In this document: piece by piece, positions 1 to 6,882 of the stretch
How the letters are laid out: every line of letters begins with the position of its first letter
How positions within the stretch are numbered: position 1 is the first letter of the stretch
Source of the DNA: Candidatus Nitrosopelagicus sp.
GTDB lineage: Archaea; Thermoproteota; Nitrososphaeria; Nitrososphaerales; Nitrosopumilaceae
Reading direction: 5' to 3'
DNA length: 11,905 nucleotides
Assembly (NCBI GenBank): GCA_018691945.1
Contig: JABHJJ010000096.1
Coordinates: 1 to 11,905 of the forward strand
The notes under the pieces: model-generated
What the model was told of the DNA's origin: nothing
The model's database searches: none
The model's input: only the letters and a program-made list of their open reading frames with translations
Translations under genes and position numbers: made by a program

Positions 1-1136
1 AGATCCTCATTTAATGTTTGAATAGCACCTTGATGAGTAATTTCCTTACTAGCATTAATTGATAAAATTCCATCATTATCTATTACTAAGTTCTGGTCAG
101 GTAGTTTTTCAGCAATAGCAGAGACCACATCATTTTGAATTCCATCTTTAAGACGATTAATTATTCTAAAGTTTGAACGTTTACCAGCAGACCAAGATGG
201 ATCAACATCAACTTTCTTTTTTTGTGATGTAGAATCTTGACTAATATTTTCAAAGTGAGAAATTAGATCAGATAATGCGTTTGAGTGTGTATTAAAAATT
301 AAATCTTCTACAAGTTTTCTTTCTTTTTCATCAATTTCAGTATAAGGTGTTATTTCTCGTGCATTAACAATAGCACTATCAAGACCAGCTTGAACTGCAT
401 GATATAGGAATACAGAGTTCAGAACACGTCGTGTTTGTGGAGTCAACCCAAAACTAATGTTACTCAAACCCAGAGTGGTAAATGAATTTGGGAATCTTTC
501 TTTAACAAGTTTAATTCCTTCCAAAGTATTTTTTCCAGCATCAAGAAATTCATCCTCACCAGTTGCAAGTGTGAAAGTTAAGACATCAAAGATGAACTGA
601 TCTGCGCGTAGACCATATTTTTTTCCAGATTTGTATAATAATTCTGCAGTTTCAACTTTTTGAGTTGGAGTTTTTGCCATTCCTTCAGGACCAATACATA
701 ATGCAATAGCAGGAACCCCATATTTTGCCATTAATGGTGCTAATGCTTTGAATCGACTCCCATCACCTTCTAAATTAATTGAATTGATAATTGGCTTTCC
801 AGGAATTTGTTCAATTGCAGATTCAATTACTTCAGGATCTGTTGAATCAATTACAAGAGGAGCATCTATCTCCAGACTCAAACTTTTTACTAGTTTGAGT
901 ATGAACTCCTTTTCGTCTGCACGCTCAGTTGTCGCCACACAAACATCAATACAATGAGCACCATCTTCAACTTGATTTCTTGCAAGATCAACTAACCCAT
1001 CAAAGTCATCATTTAGAACAAGCTGTTTTGCTTTTTTTGAACCCTGAGTGTTTAATCTCTCTCCAATTATCAGAGGCCCCACTTCTTGTTTTAGATCAAC
1101 CGATTTTATCGATGAGCTTACTCTAGGCTTTAACAT
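1..1136 (-). CDS. metH: Methionine synthase, methyltetrahydrofolate-binding (pterin) module, C-terminally cut by window edge
   Basis: 378 codons are visible from ATG at 1136 and the frame stays open to base 1. Residues about 20-265 match the pterin-binding TIM barrel of cobalamin-dependent methionine synthase: GERLNTQGS (25-33), VIDST (95-99), IINSI (116-120), FIFDVLTF (181-188), GLSNISFGL (223-231) and IVNA (256-259). By remembered alignment, the four polar residues that hold methyltetrahydrofolate in this family correspond to D97, N118, D184 and N226, and all are present. Residues 320-345 resemble the start of the helical cap before the B12 domain. That domain would lie off the window, so its presence is an inference. 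The homocysteine-binding module is absent here and is encoded by the gene just upstream, 38 nt away. Role: to move the methyl group from methyl-folate to cobalamin and on to homocysteine. One oddity is C66, where MetH usually has Asn (IDVN). Related DHPS or CFeSP methyltransferases share the fold, but the operon favours MetH. Confidence 0.88.
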   Translation of the reverse strand, partial: MLKPRVSSSIKSVDLKQEVGPLIIGERLNTQGSKKAKQLVLNDDFDGLVDLARNQVEDGAHCIDVCVATTERADEKEFILKLVKSLSLEIDAPLVIDSTDPEVIESAIEQIPGKPIINSINLEGDGSRFKALAPLMAKYGVPAIALCIGPEGMAKTPTQKVETAELLYKSGKKYGLRADQFIFDVLTFTLATGEDEFLDAGKNTLEGIKLVKERFPNSFTTLGLSNISFGLTPQTRRVLNSVFLYHAVQAGLDSAIVNAREITPYTEIDEKERKLVEDLIFNTHSNALSDLISHFENISQDSTSQKKKVDVDPSWSAGKRSNFRIINRLKDGIQNDVVSAIAEKLPDQNLVIDNDGILSINASKEITHQGAIQTLNED

Positions 1137-1174
1137 GTATATTTTTAAATGAAATTTTGTAAATACTTATCTCA

Positions 1175-2125
1175 TCAATCTTTCTTTTGTTGGTCAATAG
1201 TTTTTCTTAATTGTGCAATGTGCTCAGGATTTGTTCCACAGCAACCGCCAATTATGTTGATTTGTGGATATTCTTCAATGAATGAATTAAGTGTGGATGC
1301 CATTTTTTCAGGTGACATTTTGTATACTGCTTGACCACCGACATTTTCTGGCATTCCTGCATTTGGAACTATCAGTAACGGTTTGTGTTTTTGATCATTT
1401 AGCCATTGTATACTTGGTTCCATTTCAATTGGACCCGTAGAACAGTTGAGACCAAAAATGTCAATTCCCATGTCAGAGACGGTGGTATATGCAGATTGGA
1501 CATTTGTTCCAAGAAGCATCTTTCCATATTGATCCAAAGTAACATTCGAAATTAATGTCACTTTTTTTCCAGTTTTTTCCATTGCTATATGACATGCCTC
1601 AACTGCCAATTTTACTTCAAGTATATCCTGACTAGTTTCAATTAGTAATGCATCTACAGTTCCTTTGATTAATCCCTCAGCTTGTAATTCAAAAGCTTCT
1701 CTTATTTCAGATAAAGGAATCTGACCAAGATCAGCATCATTAGAACTAGGAAGATAACCAGTAGGACCCATAGAACCTACAACAAATCTTTTCCTATCAG
1801 TAAACTCATCACAAACACTTCTTGCAAGTTCTGCATTTTTTTGATTTAGTTCAACAGTTTGTGAACCAAAACCATATTCATCAAGTTTAATTTTATTTGA
1901 ACCAAAGGTATTAGTTTCAATACAATCTGCACCAGCAAGTAAATATTTTCTATGAATTTCCTTGATCCAATCAGGTTTAGTTATAGACAATCCATCGTTA
2001 AATCCATCTTTGCCATCTGGGAAATCTTCAGATTTTGGATCATATCTTTGAATTTCTGTTCCCATTGCTCCATCAAAAAGGAGGATTCTATGTTCCAATG
2101 CGTCGGCAAATGTTTCTTCGCTCAA
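1175..2125 (-). CDS. Homocysteine S-methyltransferase module (stand-alone MetH N-terminal domain)
   Basis: 316 residues, the length of a single homocysteine-binding barrel. LLFDGAMGTEIQ (15-26) is the family's N-terminal signature. The zinc-thiolate ligands are C228 in GLNCSTGP and C295/C296 in IIGGCCGTNPEH. ADCIETNTFGSN (66-77) is also typical. The enzyme should activate homocysteine on zinc and methylate it to methionine, with the methyl group coming from the cobalamin protein encoded downstream. The start is TTG at 2125, whose first bases overlap the TGA of the metF-like gene (TTGA). The first in-frame ATG is residue 21, inside the signature, so it cannot be the start. No Shine-Dalgarno motif is visible, which suggests translational coupling. 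A single-domain enzyme using S-methylmethionine or betaine has the same fold, but the neighbouring pterin module makes a split methionine synthase more likely. Confidence 0.88.
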   Translation of the reverse strand: MSEETFADALEHRILLFDGAMGTEIQRYDPKSEDFPDGKDGFNDGLSITKPDWIKEIHRKYLLAGADCIETNTFGSNKIKLDEYGFGSQTVELNQKNAELARSVCDEFTDRKRFVVGSMGPTGYLPSSNDADLGQIPLSEIREAFELQAEGLIKGTVDALLIETSQDILEVKLAVEACHIAMEKTGKKVTLISNVTLDQYGKMLLGTNVQSAYTTVSDMGIDIFGLNCSTGPIEMEPSIQWLNDQKHKPLLIVPNAGMPENVGGQAVYKMSPEKMASTLNSFIEEYPQINIIGGCCGTNPEHIAQLRKTIDQQKKD

Positions 2126-2856
2126 TTTTGTAATCGTGTTAAGAAATCTAACGCTCCTTTAAAATCATTTGGGGATGTTAGTAAAACATCACCAGTAATA
2201 CTCTCAATTTCAAGAACAAAAGATGAGAAATCATTTTTATAATTTGACCAATCAAGTTTAAGAAATTCTGCAGAACGTGAATTTTTTGTGGAAGGGAATA
2301 GTAGACATGGAATAATTTTAAAGTTTTTTGGATTTAGATAGTCATTAATTCTTTTGACTTGAGACACATCATGTATTACCTGTGTTACAAAACCATTTGG
2401 AGTAGAGTTTACTTTCTTAGAGATTTTTTCAAAGTTAGGTTTACTCGGTAGGGAAAGATAGAAAGTAATCTTTTTATCAAAACCATCTTTGATCAAAGAA
2501 CTAACTGCAAAACTTGGAATAACTCCAGATTTGTAATCATTGTCAGGTGAAGGATCACCCATTAAGACTAGAATTCCATCTAGATTTGCATGAATAGCGG
2601 CATCAACAAAATCAGTTATTTGTGGAATTGTTTTATCAATTACTCGTAAACTAATTGTTACGTTAAGTTTTGGATATTTTTGTTTAATCTCTGCACCAAT
2701 GATTAATGGAGAAATTCGTTCAATTCCTAACACTGAATCAGTAACATGAATTCCATCACAAAAGTTACTAATTTGTTCAATTCTAGTGTCTAACAACTCT
2801 ATTCGTGAGGGAGGATCCGATGTTTTTGGCGGATTAATTTCATATCTAATTGTCAT
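2122..2856 (-). CDS. metF: Methylenetetrahydrofolate reductase-like protein (short MetF)
   Basis: 244 residues, against about 290-300 for bacterial MetF. YEINPPKT (5-12) matches the MetF opening FEFFPPKT, with E6 in the place of the catalytic glutamate. ILVLMGDPSPDN (95-106) matches the ALRGDLP loop, with D101 as the flavin-contacting aspartate. FVTQVIHDV (156-164) matches AITQFFFDV. The end of the barrel after about residue 205 is shortened and diverged. Expected role: reduction of methylenetetrahydrofolate to methyltetrahydrofolate, which supplies the methyl donor for the two downstream methionine synthase modules. It is the first gene of the operon. ATG at 2856 has no ribosome binding site but has a TATA-like TTTTAAT centred 26 nt upstream, consistent with a leaderless message. 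The cofactor and electron donor cannot be read from the sequence. A reductase of another C1 carrier remains possible. Confidence 0.8.
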   Translation of the reverse strand: MTIRYEINPPKTSDPPSRIELLDTRIEQISNFCDGIHVTDSVLGIERISPLIIGAEIKQKYPKLNVTISLRVIDKTIPQITDFVDAAIHANLDGILVLMGDPSPDNDYKSGVIPSFAVSSLIKDGFDKKITFYLSLPSKPNFEKISKKVNSTPNGFVTQVIHDVSQVKRINDYLNPKNFKIIPCLLFPSTKNSRSAEFLKLDWSNYKNDFSSFVLEIESITGDVLLTSPNDFKGALDFLTRLQN

Positions 2857-2878
2857 ATGTGAGATGACTATACACTTG

Positions 2879-2885
2879 ATTAAAA
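2879..2885 (-). promoter_or_regulatory. Candidate TATA box for the metF-led operon
   Basis: On the minus strand TTTTAAT is centred at 2882, 26 nt before the ATG at 2856. That is the distance expected if transcription begins at or next to the start codon. It lies in the 80-89 nt divergent gap shared with the secreted-protein gene. This is a pattern match only. Confidence 0.4.
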
Positions 2886-2916
2886 CTTCTCTATGTTTAG
2901 TAATTTACTGATTAGG

Positions 2917-2934
2917 TTTTTATCTAAATTTAGA
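2917..2934 (+). promoter_or_regulatory. Candidate TATA box with overlapping 12-bp palindrome
   Basis: TTTTTATC at 2917-2924 runs into the perfect palindrome TCTAAATTTAGA at 2923-2934. The TATA-like part is about 25 nt before the ATG at 2946, which supports that start over the ATG at 2937. The palindrome could be an operator or simply AT-rich promoter DNA. Confidence 0.35.
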
Positions 2935-2945
2935 ATATGTGGATT

Positions 2946-4409
2946 ATGAAAGAATTAGTAATTACCATAATTGCATTGGGAGTTTTTTCAATGTTTTATC
3001 CAGTAATAGCAGATGCGGGGATGTATGGAGAAGTATACATTCCAGAACATGAATTAATTGGATTTTTTGATGAGAATGGAACATACACAATTTTTGCTGG
3101 AATTAAAAATAAAGAGTATTTTCCAATAGTACCAACAGTAAAAATTTCAGTTCAGGATTCAAATGAACTAATTGTAAAAGAATACAAACTTGCAGCAATC
3201 ATGCCAGAAAATATGCTACCAATGAAAGTTCAGATTCCAGAAGTAAAAAGTGAAAATCCAATTTTACTTGAACCATCCATAACATATGAGAAAACTGTTG
3301 AATCATTTACAGGCGGATACATAATTTATGATGATAGTTTACAAATTTTAGATAATGGAAGTTTAATTGGAAAAATCAGAAATGGAGGAGAAGATATTTT
3401 TGAAAAATTTAGAATTTATGCATTAATCAAAGATAAAGATGATGTCATAATCGACATTGCATCATCAGATATCTATGAAAGTATGAAGCCCGGAGAAGTT
3501 TTTGATTTTAAATTGATGCCATCTCCCAATATTGCACATAATGTAGATTACTATAGTTGTTTTTCATTTGGAGATGATGCAATAATGCCTCTTACAGTAA
3601 AACAAAATGATGACACGTTCACTTTCAGATATACTGCAAATGCATGGTTCACTGATGCAGAATTTTCAGATGATGGAAGTGAATTAAGCATGTATTCATT
3701 AAATGGATTTCCACTTCCTGTTGTAGGAAGTTTTGAATTTCCTACAAATTCAATCGATGAAAAATATGATGTCACATTAAATGGAGAAAAAATGGTAAAA
3801 GGAGCTAGTTCAAAAGATCCTAAAGTTAAGTTTACAGAATCTGTTGAAACATTACAAAGTATAGATGAGATGGGAAACTGGCACCTCTATTTTGAAGTGC
3901 CAGAAGCATTTCAAGGAAATGTGAAAATTTCAGGTTTTAAGGAAAATGATGGAACAGCAACTGTACCTGACGAGATTGATTTAACGAATTTAATTTATTA
4001 TGAGATTGAAGGAGGAGAGCTGATAGATATCATAGCAAAACCAAAGAAAGCATCACTAATTTTGAATATCAACTCGTTTGAAGATGGGAAATTACTGTTA
4101 AAAATTAATGATTTTCTTGTTAGACCATTTGATAATGGAGAATTCATAGCTCAGATTCATTCAGAACCAGGATTGTTTAATCAAGAAACAGAAACAGTCT
4201 ACATAACAGACGAGTTTGGTTTTGATAAGGGGTTGACAATAACAATCCCATTTAAGAAGGGGGCGGAAAAAATAGAGATTTTTGGTAGTTATGTTGTACC
4301 AGAATTTGGTCAAATGGCCATAATGGTACTAGCAGGTACAATTATTGTAATTGTAATTATTTCAAAAAAGACAAACTCATTTAGTAATTTGTTTTATACA
4401 AAAATGTGA
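2946..4409 (+). CDS. Secreted surface protein with PEFG-CTERM sorting signal
   Basis: 487 residues from ATG 2946, or 490 from the in-frame ATG at 2937. The later start gives a clean signal peptide (MKELVITIIALGVFSMFYPVIADA, cleavage near residue 22-24) and fits the TATA spacing. The ectodomain is beta-rich. The stretch around residues 135-195 (NGSLIGKIRNGG, then a PGEVFDFKL strand) resembles an FxLYD-type Ig-like fold, and the first 100 residues look similar. Near the C-terminus, VVPEFG (PEFG at 452-455) is followed by one membrane segment (456-473) and KK. This is the PEFG-CTERM tripartite signal known from Thaumarchaeota, which an archaeosortase-type transpeptidase is thought to process. 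The tail after KK is about 12 residues longer than a minimal sorting signal. The protein probably ends up attached to the cell surface. Its specific function is unknown. The stop overlaps the next gene's GTG. Confidence 0.85.
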   Translation: MKELVITIIALGVFSMFYPVIADAGMYGEVYIPEHELIGFFDENGTYTIFAGIKNKEYFPIVPTVKISVQDSNELIVKEYKLAAIMPENMLPMKVQIPEVKSENPILLEPSITYEKTVESFTGGYIIYDDSLQILDNGSLIGKIRNGGEDIFEKFRIYALIKDKDDVIIDIASSDIYESMKPGEVFDFKLMPSPNIAHNVDYYSCFSFGDDAIMPLTVKQNDDTFTFRYTANAWFTDAEFSDDGSELSMYSLNGFPLPVVGSFEFPTNSIDEKYDVTLNGEKMVKGASSKDPKVKFTESVETLQSIDEMGNWHLYFEVPEAFQGNVKISGFKENDGTATVPDEIDLTNLIYYEIEGGELIDIIAKPKKASLILNINSFEDGKLLLKINDFLVRPFDNGEFIAQIHSEPGLFNQETETVYITDEFGFDKGLTITIPFKKGAEKIEIFGSYVVPEFGQMAIMVLAGTIIVIVIISKKTNSFSNLFYTKM

Positions 4410-4960
4410 ATTTAGAACAGATTAAAAATTCTCTAACATCAGAGATTAGCCCAATTTTATCTAAAAATGAGAAAACAAAATTATCTTCAGTCTTAATAAT
4501 AATTTTTGAGAGTTCTCCAAAAATTTTGATGATAAAAAAACCAATTACAATGAATTATCATGGTGGAGAAATTGCGTTTCCAGGTGGTAAAATTTCTAAG
4601 GAAGATGACGACCTATTAGACACTGCAATTAGAGAAACAAAAGAAGAGACAGGAATTACTATAGCTAGAAAACAGATCATTGGTCAATTAAAACCAGTTA
4701 CAACATTGAATTCGGGATTTACAATTTTACCATTTATTTGCATAATAGATGAAATCAATGAGTTAACACCAAATTCAGAAGTTGAAGAATTTCTAAAGAT
4801 TCCTTTAGTTTCATTCTTACAAACTCTAACAAATGATTCAGATCCTGAACATAACTCAATTCATGAGATGTACGTTCTCACTTTTGAGAATAATATAATT
4901 TGGGGAGCATCAGCTAGAATGCTCAAGCAGATTACAGACAAGATAACAAATCATGAGTGA
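4406..4960 (+). CDS. Nudix hydrolase, CoA pyrophosphatase (NudL/NUDT7) type
   Basis: 184 residues. The Nudix box is present as FPGGKISKED (58-67) followed by REtkEEtG (76-83). The spacing between the first Glu and RE is two residues longer than the standard box, as it is in the CoA pyrophosphatase branch. Other hallmarks of that branch are H52-GGEIAFPGG just before the box and IWGASARML (165-173) near the end, matching IWGLTARIL. The expected reaction is cleavage of CoA or acyl-CoA to 3',5'-ADP and phosphopantetheine derivatives with Mg2+ or Mn2+. The arginine usually found before the His (LRxH) is N50 here, so substrate choice may differ. GTG at 4406 overlaps the preceding TGA (GTGA) and no ribosome binding site is seen, so translation is probably coupled to the secreted-protein gene. 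No membrane or signal segment is seen, so the protein is cytoplasmic. Confidence 0.82.
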   Translation: MNLEQIKNSLTSEISPILSKNEKTKLSSVLIIIFESSPKILMIKKPITMNYHGGEIAFPGGKISKEDDDLLDTAIRETKEETGITIARKQIIGQLKPVTTLNSGFTILPFICIIDEINELTPNSEVEEFLKIPLVSFLQTLTNDSDPEHNSIHEMYVLTFENNIIWGASARMLKQITDKITNHE

Positions 4961-5002
4961 TTTGACTGCCTGCTTCAAATTAGGTAATGAAATAAAGAAA
5001 AT

Positions 5003-6130
5003 GTGTTAAAGAAAGATAATCTAAATAATTTAGTAAGAGGAACAACATTTTTCCAACATTCTGGAATAGCAATTACTTTTGTATTTATGCCAATCATTGC
5101 AAGCGGAGTTGCAGAGTCTGTTTTTGAGATTGGCATAATTGTTGCAGCATTTGCATTTGCACAAATTTTAACTGAAACATATTTTGGGCGTATGTCAGAT
5201 AGAAAAGCAAAAAGATTACTTTTCATAAGAGTAGGTTTCGTTTTATGCGCACTAACGTTTGGTTTACACTATTTTGCAGACAATACAACATATCTACTGA
5301 TAGCAAGAATAGGTGCAGGGATATCATCAGGCATTATGATCCCACCAATGTTAGCATATGCATATGAGGCTGGAAAAGGTAAATCAAAAGTAGCATCTCT
5401 CATATCATTTCATGCTTTAGGATGGCTTGCAGGTATAGTTGCAGCAGGGTTTGCAAATGATGAAAGATTAATTTTTGTAATTAGTAGTGGATTTTTCATC
5501 ATAGGTTTCTTAATTTCTTTGAAATTACCAAAATTACAAACAGAAAAAATTATCGGTAAAGGAATTATTAAGAAAATAATTGTAAAAAACAAGTTTCTGT
5601 TTTCATCATTATTAATTCGGCATGTAGGAGCGGCTGCAGCATGGACAATATTACCAATTATGTTGATGGAATATTTTGGAGCAGAATTATATCAAGTCTC
5701 AATCGTATATGTAGCAAATACACTAACAGCATTTCTTGTAATGAATTTAATGTCAAAAAGAATTCAAATACAAAATATCACAAAATACAAAATCGGAATT
5801 GGTATGACAGTCATAGTATTTGTGGGATTAGCATTAATTACAGACTGGTGGATGGCATGGCCATTTATGGCAATAGTAGGATGCTCATGGGCATTTTTGT
5901 TCATTGGAGGAAACTTCCATTTGATGGAAAACAATCCAAGATCAACATCAACAGCAATCTTTAGTTCTACACTTGCATTTTCTACAGTTATCGGACCAGT
6001 GATAGCAGGTGCTATTGCATATTATACAGACTATACAATGGTGATGTATTTTTCAATTATAGTCACACTATTTGCATTTATAATTTCAAGTAAGATGAAA
6101 TCAGAGAAACCTAACGAAGTCCCCATTTAG
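5003..6130 (+). CDS. Major facilitator superfamily transporter
   Basis: 375 residues, nearly all in hydrophobic segments separated by short loops, as in a 12-helix MFS protein at the short end of the size range. The loop between helices 2 and 3 carries FGRMSDRKAKR (61-71), a clear match to the MFS signature GxxxDRxGRR. A second cluster of basic residues around 175-190 marks the central loop between the two six-helix halves. Substrate cannot be assigned. Drug-type or sugar-type efflux carriers have this look. The start is GTG at 5003, because ATG at 5001 is out of frame and ends at once. It lies 42 nt after the Nudix gene and no strong ribosome binding site is visible. The 3' end runs 20 nt into the opposing ABC permease gene, which is an unusually tight convergent arrangement. 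Confidence 0.85.
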   Translation: MLKKDNLNNLVRGTTFFQHSGIAITFVFMPIIASGVAESVFEIGIIVAAFAFAQILTETYFGRMSDRKAKRLLFIRVGFVLCALTFGLHYFADNTTYLLIARIGAGISSGIMIPPMLAYAYEAGKGKSKVASLISFHALGWLAGIVAAGFANDERLIFVISSGFFIIGFLISLKLPKLQTEKIIGKGIIKKIIVKNKFLFSSLLIRHVGAAAAWTILPIMLMEYFGAELYQVSIVYVANTLTAFLVMNLMSKRIQIQNITKYKIGIGMTVIVFVGLALITDWWMAWPFMAIVGCSWAFLFIGGNFHLMENNPRSTSTAIFSSTLAFSTVIGPVIAGAIAYYTDYTMVMYFSIIVTLFAFIISSKMKSEKPNEVPI

Positions 6131-6869
6131 TCATAACTTTATCTTCTAATTTTTTGAAGATAAAACCATCAATTAAGATTCCAATTCCCATTATAACAAG
6201 CATCATTGCAATCACTTGTGATACATCATTTAGTTGTCTTCCAACATTTAGCAAGAATCCCAAACCTAAAAATGAAAAAAGAAGTTCAGCCCCAATTACA
6301 CCTCTCCATGCAAATGCCCAACCCTGCTTGAATCCAGTAATCATGTATGGAAATGCAGCAGGTATTAGAATTGTTGTAACTAATTGACTACCTTTAGCAC
6401 CCATATTTCTTGCAGCCTCGATGAATGATGGATCAATATTTTTTACTCCAGTGTACGTGTTAATTGTGACTGCAAAGATTGCACCAATTGCAGTAACAAA
6501 GATTATTCCATAATCAGACAAACCAAACCACAAGATTGCAAGAGGAACCCATGCCACTGAAGGAATAGATTGTAATCCTAGTACAAGTGAGCCAATTGTT
6601 TGATTAACAGTTTCAACACGAGCCATGAAAATTCCAAGTAACATTCCACCACTGATTGCAATTGCCAATCCAATTACCAAACGCCACATGCTAGTTGCAA
6701 TTCCATAAAATAAACTTCCATCAGATATTCCATATAGTAGATCTTCTCCAACATCTATAGGAGAAGGAAATATGTTATCAGGCCAAATTTCTGCAGAGTC
6801 AATTCCTTGCCAAACTACAACAATTAGCACATAAAATGCGATTTTTTTACCTAAGAGATTTGGTTTCAT
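6111..6869 (-). CDS. ABC transporter permease, SsuC/TauC/NrtB type
   Basis: 252 residues with about six membrane helices. The cytoplasmic EAA loop is EAARNMGAKGSQLVTTILIP (151-170), the contact point for the ATPase. FPSPIDVGEDL (34-44) near the N-terminus and the SIPSVAWVPLAILWFG stretch (101-116) are typical of the sulfonate/taurine/nitrate importer permeases. I chose ATG 6869 over the TTG at 6872 because AGGTGATT (6875-6882) places GGTG 8 nt before the ATG. The gene is 13 nt downstream of the ATPase stop, so the two are cotranscribed. Its last codons overlap the end of the MFS gene on the other strand. It should work as a homodimer in the membrane with the neighbouring ATPase and binding protein. 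Confidence 0.9.
   Translation of the reverse strand: MKPNLLGKKIAFYVLIVVVWQGIDSAEIWPDNIFPSPIDVGEDLLYGISDGSLFYGIATSMWRLVIGLAIAISGGMLLGIFMARVETVNQTIGSLVLGLQSIPSVAWVPLAILWFGLSDYGIIFVTAIGAIFAVTINTYTGVKNIDPSFIEAARNMGAKGSQLVTTILIPAAFPYMITGFKQGWAFAWRGVIGAELLFSFLGLGFLLNVGRQLNDVSQVIAMMLVIMGIGILIDGFIFKKLEDKVMTKWGLR
6138..6164 (+). terminator. Possible hairpin and T-run terminator after the MFS gene
   Basis: A 9-bp perfect inverted repeat, TTTATCTTC (6138-6146) and GAAGATAAA (6156-6164), encloses a 9-nt loop, TAATTTTTT. It starts 7 nt after the MFS stop. A T6 run on the plus strand could end MFS transcription in an archaeon. The element lies inside the permease coding sequence, where the symmetry may be chance. 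Confidence 0.3.
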
Positions 6870-6874
6870 CAAAT

Positions 6875-6882
6875 AATCACCT
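6875..6882 (-). promoter_or_regulatory. Ribosome binding site of the ABC permease
   Basis: AGGTGATT on the minus strand is complementary to the usual 16S rRNA 3' end. GGTG is 8 nt before ATG 6869 and only 5 nt before TTG 6872, which decides the start. Confidence 0.65.

Noticed and set aside
1137..1174. TTTAAAAATATA on the minus strand as an internal promoter for the pterin-module gene
   Set aside because: It ends too close to the ATG at 1136 for TATA spacing, and the gap is only 38 nt within an operon.
748..1334. Three plus-strand open frames of 61-69 codons
   Set aside because: They lie antisense to the pterin-module and homocysteine methyltransferase genes, whose motifs run through the same bases. 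The peptides show no family features.
4961..5002. Search for a small RNA or promoter between the Nudix and MFS genes
   Set aside because: The 42-nt gap has no convincing TATA box, stem or tRNA-like element, so simple readthrough from the upstream genes is enough.
5641..5964. 107-codon plus-strand frame inside the MFS gene
   Set aside because: It is another frame of a gene with a clear MFS signature. The peptide is Asn/Ser/Ile-rich with no domain, as expected of a shadow.
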